A stretch of DNA of 35,352 bases from NCBI GenBank assembly GCA_023245895.1, contig JAHFJJ010000007.1, positions 16,023 to 51,374 on the forward strand, read 5' to 3'. Below the pieces are notes generated by a model that saw only the letters and a list, made by a program, of their open reading frames with translations, was not told the DNA's origin and did not search any database. A program made the position numbers and the translations under genes. How positions within the stretch are numbered: the first letter of the stretch is position 1; every line of letters starts with the position of its first letter. Positions 26,177 through 33,560 of this stretch are shown here, piece by piece. The DNA comes from Candidatus Doudnabacteria bacterium (GTDB taxonomy: Bacteria > Patescibacteriota > Doudnabacteria > UBA920).

Positions 26177-26638
26177 ATGAAACGCCAAATCCAAAGCTTC
26201 GATTACACAGTATTGGGCTTCTTGAAAAAATACAATATTCTATTGGCGCGCTTGGCCTTGTTTGTAGTTTATTTCTGGTTCGGCGTTTTAAAACTTTTGG
26301 ACTTAAGCCCGGCCCAGCCGCTGGTGCAATCCTTGCTGGAAAAAACCCTGCCGTTCATTAGCTTCCAAAACTTTATTATTCTATTCGCGCTGTTTGAAAT
26401 GCTTATTGGAGTGTTGTTCCTGGTGAGCGGCGCGGAACGCCTGGTCATGGCCTTGCTGGCCCTGCATCTTGTTACCACCTGCCTGCCGCTTATTCTGCTC
26501 CCCCAAATTACCTGGGCAGGTTTTTTAGCCCCTACATTAGAAGGGCAGTATATTATTAAAAATATTTTAATAATTGCCTTAGCTTTTGTAATCGTTTCCC
26601 GGATTGAATTTTTGGGAGACGGCAAACTAAGCAAATAA
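26177..26638 (+). CDS. DoxX-like membrane protein
   Basis: Four hydrophobic helices, YFWFGVLKLLDLSPAQPLV. Confidence 0.6.
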   Translation: MKRQIQSFDYTVLGFLKKYNILLARLALFVVYFWFGVLKLLDLSPAQPLVQSLLEKTLPFISFQNFIILFALFEMLIGVLFLVSGAERLVMALLALHLVTTCLPLILLPQITWAGFLAPTLEGQYIIKNILIIALAFVIVSRIEFLGDGKLSK

Positions 26639-26656
26639 TAAAGAAAGGGAATAAGT

Positions 26657-27001
26657 ATGCAATTTAAGAAAAAATACCTGCTGAACGTGGGCCTGGCCTT
26701 TACACTTCTGTACGCCGGCATAAGTATTTTACTCAATCCTTCGGACTGGATAGGCTTTGTCCCGGTATGGGTTTCCAAGTTCGGCACGACCAGGGAATTC
26801 GCTTTACAGTCACACGCGTTTTTTGAAATTTTTATGGGCGTCTGGCTTTTAAGCAATTGGAGGGTAAAATGGGTGGCCATTTTGGCAGCGCTTGATATGC
26901 TGTCTATAATAGTACTTAACGGCACAGGGGCCTTACCCATAACCTTCCGCGACATTGGCCTTTTGTTTATGGCTGTCTATTTAGCTGTGGATGAACAATA
27001 A
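26657..27001 (+). CDS. Small membrane protein (DoxX-like)
   Basis: 114 aa, four hydrophobic segments, LLYAGISILLNPSDWIGFVP; overlaps the tsaD start by 11 nt. Confidence 0.55.
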   Translation: MQFKKKYLLNVGLAFTLLYAGISILLNPSDWIGFVPVWVSKFGTTREFALQSHAFFEIFMGVWLLSNWRVKWVAILAALDMLSIIVLNGTGALPITFRDIGLLFMAVYLAVDEQ

Positions 27002-28073
27002 AGTACCTAAAATTATTTTAGCCATAGAAACCAGCTGCGACGAAACCGCCGCGGCTGTTTTGTCTGTAGCTGGGCCCTCACCCCGGCCCTCTCCCAGAGG
27101 GAGAGGGGGCAAGGGATTGCTGATGATAAAGACCCTATCATCCGTAATAAAATCCCAAATAAAGCTCCACAGCAAAATGGGCGGTGTAGTCCCGGAAGTC
27201 GCGGCCCGGGCGCACGTTAAAAATATTTTGCCGGTTGTTAAAAAAGCTTTAGCTGATGCAAAATATCTAATATCTAATATCCAATATCTTGCAGTAACCC
27301 AAGGGCCGGGATTAATACCGTCGTTGATTGTGGGTGTAGAATTCGCCAAAGCGTTATCATTCGCCACAAAAAAAGCTATCATCCCGGTTAACCACATGCT
27401 CGGCCATCTTTACTCGCCATTTGGAAAAATATCCAATATCCAATATCCCAATATCTCTCTGGTCGTTTCCGGCGGGCACACAATGCTGGTGCTGGTAAAA
27501 AATACTAAGGACTACAAAGTCCTAGGGCAAACCGTGGACGATGCCGCGGGCGAAGCTTTCGACAAAGTCGCCAAACTTTTAAAACTCCCCTACCCCGGCG
27601 GACCCGAGGTTTCTAAATTGGCGGAAAAAGGAAATCCAATGGCCATAAATTTCCCGCGGCCGATGATAAACGCCAAAAACTATAATTTTTCTTTTTCAGG
27701 ATTGAAAACCGCGGTACTCTACTATGTACAGTCACTTGACACTAACAACTTAGCGCTTAGCACTAGACAGGACATTTGCGCCTCCTTCCAGCAAGCCGCC
27801 GTTGACGTGCTGGTAACCAAAACCCTGCGCGCCGCCAAAGAATTTAAAGCCAAATCGGTTTCGCTTTCCGGAGGGGTTTCGGCCAATAAACTGCTACGCA
27901 AGTCGTTAATTGTTAATTGTAAATTGTTAAAAGTTAAATTCATGGCCCCGCCCATGAATTTATGTACTGACAACGCGGAAATGATAGGCATGGCAGCGGC
28001 TTTCATGCTCCACAACGGCTATAAGCCCAAAAGCTATAAAACAATAAAGGCAGACTCAAATTTGGAACTTTAA
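26991..28073 (+). CDS. tsaD: tRNA N6-adenosine threonylcarbamoyltransferase TsaD with repeat-derived insertions
   Basis: LAIETSCDET, HxxxH (HMLGH), VSGGHT, DDAAGEAFDKVAKLL, CTDNAEMIG. Confidence 0.93.
   Translation: MNNKVPKIILAIETSCDETAAAVLSVAGPSPRPSPRGRGGKGLLMIKTLSSVIKSQIKLHSKMGGVVPEVAARAHVKNILPVVKKALADAKYLISNIQYLAVTQGPGLIPSLIVGVEFAKALSFATKKAIIPVNHMLGHLYSPFGKISNIQYPNISLVVSGGHTMLVLVKNTKDYKVLGQTVDDAAGEAFDKVAKLLKLPYPGGPEVSKLAEKGNPMAINFPRPMINAKNYNFSFSGLKTAVLYYVQSLDTNNLALSTRQDICASFQQAAVDVLVTKTLRAAKEFKAKSVSLSGGVSANKLLRKSLIVNCKLLKVKFMAPPMNLCTDNAEMIGMAAAFMLHNGYKPKSYKTIKADSNLEL
27072..27115. repeat. REP-like palindrome inserted in-frame in tsaD
   Basis: GGGCCCTCACCCCGGCCCTCTCCCAGAGGGAGAGGGGGCAAGGG, 9-bp stem CCCTCTCCC/GGGAGAGGG. 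Confidence 0.75.
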
Positions 28074-28079
28074 ATTCCG

Positions 28080-28221
28080 TGTCATTGCGAGGAGTCCCGC
28101 CATTAGTAATTTATAAGCGGGACGACGAAGCAATCCCTTATCGTCAAATATAGATTGCTTCCTCCTTCGTCCCGCCAACGGCGGGACTTCGGCGGACAGG
28201 TCGGATGTACTCGCAATGACA
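28080..28221. mobile_element. MITE-like palindromic element with 12-bp perfect TIRs
   Basis: TGTCATTGCGAG (28080-28091) / CTCGCAATGACA (28210-28221); internal GACGAAGCAATC and GATTGCTTC arms. Confidence 0.7.
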
Positions 28222-28235
28222 TTTACAGTTATCCC

Positions 28236-28264
28236 CTGGACACCAAAAAGCATTTTGTTATAAT
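28236..28264 (+). promoter_or_regulatory. Sigma70-like promoter
   Basis: TGGACA then about 16 bp then TATAAT (28259-28264). Confidence 0.6.
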
Positions 28265-28295
28265 ACAAACATGATTAACGGCTCCACAAAATAAT

Positions 28296-28370
28296 ATGAT
28301 TAAATCCAGCTTCCACTTTTTAGTCAGCTTCTCTTCTTCCTCCTCCTCTACCCTGCTCCCGCAGAGGTAG
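28296..28370 (+). CDS. Putative 24-aa Ser-run leader peptide MIKSSFHFLVSFSSSSSSTLLPQR
   Basis: Mini-ORF between a promoter and an intrinsic terminator; preceded by a 7-codon mini-ORF MINGSTK at 28271. Confidence 0.45.
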   Translation: MIKSSFHFLVSFSSSSSSTLLPQR

Positions 28371-28390
28371 TTTTGACTGTTTAAACATTC

Positions 28391-28419
28391 AAAACCCCTG
28401 TCTGCGGACAGGGGTTTTT
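28391..28419 (+). terminator. Intrinsic terminator
   Basis: AAAACCCCTGTC TGCG GACAGGGGTTTTT. Confidence 0.85.
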
Positions 28420-28488
28420 CTTTTTTCCCGGGACGTTATTCGAGCAAATAGCGTTCTGGGATGAGAGAGAAAAGGAGGACACGCATTA

Positions 28489-28764
28489 ATGTTCTGGGTA
28501 ATACTCGCGAAATCGCCTGAAAAAATTGAACAAGCCGCCATTGAGATCCATGAAGAGCTGGCATACCAAGTCGGCTTTGTAAATCCTCATATGAGATTCT
28601 TGATATGCCTAGCCGGATCTACGAACCCCGTTCCCGGCACCGAACTCCTTGAAATCCCCGAAAGGTCACAAGAAGATATTATTGAGGTGCTACAAATGAA
28701 CTGGGCCAACGAAGTAAGAAGCTGGCATCGCCCGCGGTTTTTAAAAACCGCGGCAACGCAATAA
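28489..28764 (+). CDS. Small hypothetical protein
   Basis: SD AAAGGAGG upstream, 91 aa. Confidence 0.55.
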   Translation: MFWVILAKSPEKIEQAAIEIHEELAYQVGFVNPHMRFLICLAGSTNPVPGTELLEIPERSQEDIIEVLQMNWANEVRSWHRPRFLKTAATQ

Positions 28765-28780
28765 GGATCAAGGAGGAACC

Positions 28781-29011
28781 ATGACGCTACTTAACGACAT
28801 ACGCTGTGGAAAGACATTCCTGCGCATGGGCGTTGTTATACCCGGCGACCCTGACTATAAGTCGGTTGAACCTGCTGGAGAAGGCGGCACCAAAGTCGTC
28901 ATTATATGCAATGAAAAATTCGCCTGGTCGGCTTTAATAGGCGCAGACGGACAAACTCTCTGTGGGGAACAACTTATCCGGTGCATTCATGCCGCAACTA
29001 ACGGCTCCTAA
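28781..29011 (+). CDS. Small hypothetical protein
   Basis: SD AAGGAGG upstream, 76 aa, followed by a terminator. Confidence 0.55.
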   Translation: MTLLNDIRCGKTFLRMGVVIPGDPDYKSVEPAGEGGTKVVIICNEKFAWSALIGADGQTLCGEQLIRCIHAATNGS

Positions 29012-29035
29012 CTTTGTTGGGAGCCGTGTTTTTTT
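29001..29035 (+). terminator. Intrinsic terminator
   Basis: ACGGCTCC TAACTTTGTTGG GAGCCGT GTTTTTTT. Confidence 0.8.
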
Positions 29036-29050
29036 GCCTAAATACGCGAC

Positions 29051-29079
29051 TTTACACTTTCAACTTTTGACTTTATACT
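29051..29079 (+). promoter_or_regulatory. Sigma70-like promoter of the valS leader
   Basis: TTTACA (29051-29056), 17 bp, TATACT (29074-29079). Confidence 0.55.
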
Positions 29080-29086
29080 ATATAAA

Positions 29087-29290
29087 AGCTTAAACCTTAG
29101 CTGTCACTAAGGTAGCATCGGAAGAAATCCGCTCATGGCCAACCCTTCGACTTCGCTCAGGGTGGCCGCAAGCGGCCAGTAGACCCGGTCGGAGGCCGCC
29201 CGTTAAAGCGGTAAAATCAAGTCAATTTCACGATGGTACCTCCGCCTTAGTCGGATTGTGAACACTCTCTTTAGAGTGTTTTATTATTAA
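29087..29290 (+). promoter_or_regulatory. T-box riboswitch of the valS operon
   Basis: Antiterminator-like fold CACGA[TGGTACC]TCCG-CCTTAGT-CGGA-TTGTG (29229-29260) with the 7-nt TGGNACC bulge; upstream GTAGACCCGGTCGG...CCCGTTAAAGCGG; terminator AACACTCT-CTTT-AGAGTGTT at 29261-29280; precedes an aminoacyl-tRNA synthetase. Confidence 0.75.
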
Positions 29291-29301
29291 CAGCAAGTAT
29301 T

Positions 29302-29613
29302 ATGCCGGAATCACCAGAGGCGTCCAGGGAGCAAAAGATAGCTTTCTATTTACAACCCCTCCAGGAACTTTTGAGCGCTAAAATTTTTGAGAGGCATGGT
29401 GGAAGCACTACCTACTATGTAACAGTTAAATGGAAAGAGCCGCGGGAAGGTTCTGCATGGGAGCCGTTTTCTGCCACCGGGAAGTTAGATGAAAGGTTCT
29501 TAAATTGGGCGAAAGAGCATTATGAGCATTGGGTTGACAGGGCGCATGTTCCGTTAAACGTCGAAAAAATTGAAACATTAGCCCAAGGCCTTAAAGAAAC
29601 GCCAAGCTGGTAA
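29302..29613 (+). CDS. Hypothetical protein between T-box and valS
   Basis: 103-aa ORF, stop 7 nt before the valS ATG. Confidence 0.6.
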   Translation: MPESPEASREQKIAFYLQPLQELLSAKIFERHGGSTTYYVTVKWKEPREGSAWEPFSATGKLDERFLNWAKEHYEHWVDRAHVPLNVEKIETLAQGLKETPSW

Positions 29614-29620
29614 TAATTAT

Positions 29621-32287
29621 ATGATTGAACTAGACAAAACCTACGACCACACAAAAGTAGAAAGTAAAATCTACCAGCAATGGCTGGATAGCGGTTTTTT
29701 TAATCCGGATAATTTACAAGGAGAGCCTTACACCATAATTATGCCGCCGCCCAACGCCAACGCGCCCTTGCACGTAGGGCACGCTTTAGGCATGACTGTC
29801 CAAGATATTTTAGTCCGCTTCCACCGCATGCGCGGACGCAAAACCTTATGGCTCCCGGGCACCGACCACGCGGGGTTTGAAACCCAGGTGGTATTTGAAA
29901 AGAAACTGGAAAAAGAAGGCAACTCGCGCTTTAAAATGACGCGGGAGGAATTTTATAAACAGTGCTGGGATTTTGTGCAAAAAAACAAGCACATTTCCGA
30001 AGAAGGCATTAAGCGGCTGGGGGCATCTTGCGACTGGAGCCGGAATATTTTTACCCTCGACCCAAAAATTGTAAAAACTGTTTACCAAACTTTCCAAGAG
30101 ATGTACAAGGACGGGTTGATTTACCGTTCAGGACGCATTTGCAACTGGTGCCCAAAACACCAAACAGGCCTGGCGGATTTGGAAACCAAATATGAAGAAC
30201 GAGTTGAGCCATATTATTATTTTAGATATGGGCCGTTTACCATTAGCACCAGCCGCCCGGAAACAAAATTCGGCGACAAGTACGTGGTTATGCACCCGGC
30301 GGATAAAAGATATTCCAAATACAAACAGGGCGATACTTTTGAAGCTGAGTGGATAAACGGGTCGGTTAAAGCAACCGTGATTAAAGATGAAGCCGTGGAT
30401 ATGGAATTTGGCAGCGGCGTTATGACCATTACCCCAGCGCATGACCCGGTTGACTTTGAGATTGCCCAAAGGCACAAACTGGATATTGAACAAATTATAG
30501 ACAAACGCGCCAAGCTTTTGCCTGTTGCCGCGGAGTTTGCTGGTATGAAAATTTTGGAAGCGCGGCCAAAAATTGTGGAAAAATTAAAAGCCAAAGGGCT
30601 TTTGGAAAAAATCGATGAAAACTACAAGCACAATGTCCAGCTCTGCTACAAATGCGGCAATTTAATCGAACCCCAAATTGTGCCACAATGGTATATTGCC
30701 ATGACCAAACCTTTGCCGGATGGCAGGCCTTCTTTGCGCGACATGGCCGTAGATGCCGTAAAAAACAAAGAAATTGAAATTGTCACGGAAAAGTTTGAAA
30801 AAATCTTTATGCACTGGATGGAAAACATCCGCGACTGGCCAATTTCACGGCAGATTTGGTGGGGCATCCCCATTCCGGTCTGGTACGACAAGGAAGGCAA
30901 TACACATTTACAAAAAGAGAAAAAAATTATTTTTGTCAGGCATGGGGAATCCACGGGCAACGCAAAAGACGTATACGAAGGACAGCTAGACAACCCCCTT
31001 ACCAAAAAAGGTTTAGAAGAGGCGGCAAAAACAGCCCAAGCCTTAAAAGGCAAAAAAATCGCCAAAATAATTTCATCCGACCTGCAAAGGGCAAAAACAA
31101 CCGCGGAAATAGTTGCGGAAGCTTTAGGTATTAAAAACATATCTTTCCACCCGGAATTTAGGGAAGTGCGGGGCGGAAAATTTGAAGGAGAGACCAGAAA
31201 AAAAGGTTTCCCTTTGCTTCTTCGCATACTGGGCGAAGGCGCCGGAGAAACTCTGGAAGAATTAATAACGAGGGCAAAAGAAGCCTGGAAAATAATTAAT
31301 GCCATTGAATCTGAAGACCCAATTGTGGTGGTGGGGCATAATTCTTTCTTGCCTGTAATAAAAGCTGTCCAGGAAGGGGTTATAACCAAAGAAGGTTTAA
31401 TAGATTACCGCAAAAAATGGCATTTGGATAACGCGGGAATTTATGAGTTTACTGCCTTAGTAAACCCTGAAGGGGAAGGTTTAGTTCAAGACCCCGACAC
31501 TTTTGATACCTGGTTTTCCAGCGGGCAGTGGCCCTTTGCCACTTTAATGACAAACGGAGAGAAAGATTTTAGGACTTTCTTTCCCACACAAGTAATGGAA
31601 ACCGGCTGGGATATTTTATTCTTTTGGGTGGCCAGGATGGTGATGATGTCTTACTATAAAACCGGTAAACCGCCGTTTGAAAAAATTTTCCTGCACGGAC
31701 TTGTAAGGGATAAAGACAAGCAAAAAATGTCAAAATCCAAAGGCAACGTTGTGGACCCGTTGGGCGTAATTGACACTTACGGCACCGATGCCCTGCGCTT
31801 CGCCCTTATCTTCTCAACATCGGCCGGCAACGACATCCCGCTTTCCGAAGACAAAATAAAAGGCATGAAGCATTTTGCCAACAAGCTTTGGAATATTGCG
31901 AGGTTTGTTTTGGCGAATCTGGAGAATTATGAATTAGGAATTATGGATTATGAATTCAAAGCCCTGACGCCTGCCGATACCGAAATCATCGATGCTTTAA
32001 AATTTGCAATTGATGAGGTAACAGAAGGGCTGGAAAACTTTCAGCTTCATGCCGCAGCCCAGGAAATATATAATTTTGTATGGAAAAACTTTGCCGATGT
32101 TTATATTGAAAAAAGTAAAGAGCAGCTTAAAGACCCTATACTAAAAGAGAATACCCAGGCCATACTTCTTAATTCATTATTCATAATTCTAAAGTTACTG
32201 CATCCCTTTATGCCTTTTGTAACCGAGGAAATCTGGGGCAAGCTAAACCAAAAAGAATTACTCTTGATATCTGCTTGGCCTAAATAA
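29621..32287 (+). CDS. valS: Valyl-tRNA synthetase with inserted histidine-phosphatase domain
   Basis: PPPNANAPLHVGHAL (HIGH), CP1 editing domain (GSGVMTITPAHDPVDFE), DTWFSSGQWPF, KMSKSKGNVVDP; internal VRHGES...VVVGHNS. Confidence 0.95.
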   Translation: MIELDKTYDHTKVESKIYQQWLDSGFFNPDNLQGEPYTIIMPPPNANAPLHVGHALGMTVQDILVRFHRMRGRKTLWLPGTDHAGFETQVVFEKKLEKEGNSRFKMTREEFYKQCWDFVQKNKHISEEGIKRLGASCDWSRNIFTLDPKIVKTVYQTFQEMYKDGLIYRSGRICNWCPKHQTGLADLETKYEERVEPYYYFRYGPFTISTSRPETKFGDKYVVMHPADKRYSKYKQGDTFEAEWINGSVKATVIKDEAVDMEFGSGVMTITPAHDPVDFEIAQRHKLDIEQIIDKRAKLLPVAAEFAGMKILEARPKIVEKLKAKGLLEKIDENYKHNVQLCYKCGNLIEPQIVPQWYIAMTKPLPDGRPSLRDMAVDAVKNKEIEIVTEKFEKIFMHWMENIRDWPISRQIWWGIPIPVWYDKEGNTHLQKEKKIIFVRHGESTGNAKDVYEGQLDNPLTKKGLEEAAKTAQALKGKKIAKIISSDLQRAKTTAEIVAEALGIKNISFHPEFREVRGGKFEGETRKKGFPLLLRILGEGAGETLEELITRAKEAWKIINAIESEDPIVVVGHNSFLPVIKAVQEGVITKEGLIDYRKKWHLDNAGIYEFTALVNPEGEGLVQDPDTFDTWFSSGQWPFATLMTNGEKDFRTFFPTQVMETGWDILFFWVARMVMMSYYKTGKPPFEKIFLHGLVRDKDKQKMSKSKGNVVDPLGVIDTYGTDALRFALIFSTSAGNDIPLSEDKIKGMKHFANKLWNIARFVLANLENYELGIMDYEFKALTPADTEIIDALKFAIDEVTEGLENFQLHAAAQEIYNFVWKNFADVYIEKSKEQLKDPILKENTQAILLNSLFIILKLLHPFMPFVTEEIWGKLNQKELLLISAWPK
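30926..31465 (+). other. Histidine phosphatase (phosphoglycerate mutase-like) domain nested in valS
   Basis: IIFVRHGESTGNAKDVYEGQLDNPLTKKGLEEAAKTAQALKGKKIAKIISSDLQRAKTTAEIVAEALG...FREVRGGKFEGE...PIVVVGHNSF. Confidence 0.9.
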
Positions 32288-32290
32288 CAA

Positions 32291-32320
32291 AAAACGCCCT
32301 TATATAAGGGCGTTTTTTAA
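32291..32320. terminator. Bidirectional intrinsic terminator
   Basis: AAAAAACGCCCTTATATAAGGGCGTTTTTT. Confidence 0.85.
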
Positions 32321-32325
32321 ATTTT

Positions 32326-33522
32326 TTATTGTCTACCATAAGCAGCGACTCCTCTAGCCAAAATATCCATCGCAACTTTTAAATCTTTGGTATTAAGCAC
32401 ATAAGCAATCCTAATTTCATTTTTGCCTTTGCCGGGAGTAATATAAAAATCCTGCATAGGCGTTACCATAACAGTTTTCCCCTGATAGGAAAATTTTCCA
32501 ATCATAAACCTTACAAAGTCTTCCGCGTCTTTTATCGGCAAGCCAACAGCTTGATAGAAAGCCCCTTGCGCCGGCTTAAACACGGCGCCTTTTATTTTCT
32601 TTAAGCCTTCTGCCACGACTTTTTGCCTTTTTTTATATTCTTTAACCACTTTGCTTACATATGGCCGGCTGTTGTTTAATAGCGGCACCAGGCCCAATTG
32701 CTCTAAGGTTCCGGCAGAAAGTCGGGCTTGGGCGAATTTTAAAATCGCCGACATAATTTCTTTGTTAAAGCTGGCCACACAGCCAATGCGCGCGCCGGGC
32801 ATGGAGAATCTTTTGCTCACGCTGTCGGTTAAAATTACATTTTGGCGGGCGGATTTGTCCGAAAGCAAACAGTAGGGTTTTCCGTTAAAGCGGATTTCCC
32901 TGTAAGTTTCGTCGGAGATTATAAAAAGATTGTGCTTCTTGGCAATTTTAACAACAGTGTTTAATTCAGCCGGACTCCAAAGTTTACCCGTCGGATTATC
33001 AGGGTTGATTATCACAATGGCTTTAGTACGCGCGGTAATCTTTTTTTCTATAACCGAAGCCGGCGGCATAGCAAAATTCTTTTCTATCGGCAAGGTTATG
33101 GGTATAAGCTTAATTCCTGTCATCACAGAAAAAGATTTGTAACTGGCGTACAAAGGTTCAAAAACAATAATCTCGTCCCCAAAATCAGCCACAGCCTGCA
33201 AGGCCAGCATAATGGCCTCAGCGCAACCAACAGTTGGCAACATCTGGTTTAATTCCAAGCTTAGCCCAAACTGCTTATAATATTTTTGCCAAGCCACCAT
33301 ATGCGCTTTAATTCCCGGACTGGGCGCGTATGCTAACGTAGGCAAATTATATTTTTTAACAGTTTGCAAAAATTCCGGGGGCGGGGCCAAATCCGGGTCG
33401 CCCACGTTTAACCTAAAAACTTTCGTCCCCTTTGCTTCAGCCGCCTGCATCAATGGCAAAAATTTTCTTATGGGCGAAGCAATAACATTCCGCCCGCGCT
33501 TAGAAACAACCAGCTTTTTCAT
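32326..33522 (-). CDS. PLP-dependent class I/II aminotransferase
   Basis: INPDNPTGKLWS, SDETYREIRF, DSVSKRFSMPGARIG (PLP Lys). Confidence 0.88.
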   Translation of the reverse strand: MKKLVVSKRGRNVIASPIRKFLPLMQAAEAKGTKVFRLNVGDPDLAPPPEFLQTVKKYNLPTLAYAPSPGIKAHMVAWQKYYKQFGLSLELNQMLPTVGCAEAIMLALQAVADFGDEIIVFEPLYASYKSFSVMTGIKLIPITLPIEKNFAMPPASVIEKKITARTKAIVIINPDNPTGKLWSPAELNTVVKIAKKHNLFIISDETYREIRFNGKPYCLLSDKSARQNVILTDSVSKRFSMPGARIGCVASFNKEIMSAILKFAQARLSAGTLEQLGLVPLLNNSRPYVSKVVKEYKKRQKVVAEGLKKIKGAVFKPAQGAFYQAVGLPIKDAEDFVRFMIGKFSYQGKTVMVTPMQDFYITPGKGKNEIRIAYVLNTKDLKVAMDILARGVAAYGRQ

Positions 33523-33560
33523 GCTAAATATAGTAAATAATACAGTACCTCCATTCTATC

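Noticed and set aside
26269-26955. 228-aa minus-strand ORF
   Set aside because: Antisense to two DoxX-like genes with good membrane-protein signatures; low-complexity translation without recognisable motifs.
30646-31389. 247-aa minus-strand ORF inside valS
   Set aside because: Antisense shadow of the valS/histidine-phosphatase coding region; the plus-strand motifs are unambiguous.
30926-31465. Histidine-phosphatase sequence as a separate gene or an assembly/frameshift artefact
   Set aside because: The frame is continuous on both sides with no stop or SD/start at the junctions, and the ValRS motifs resume in the same frame. It is kept as an in-frame domain insertion, although read-level confirmation is needed.
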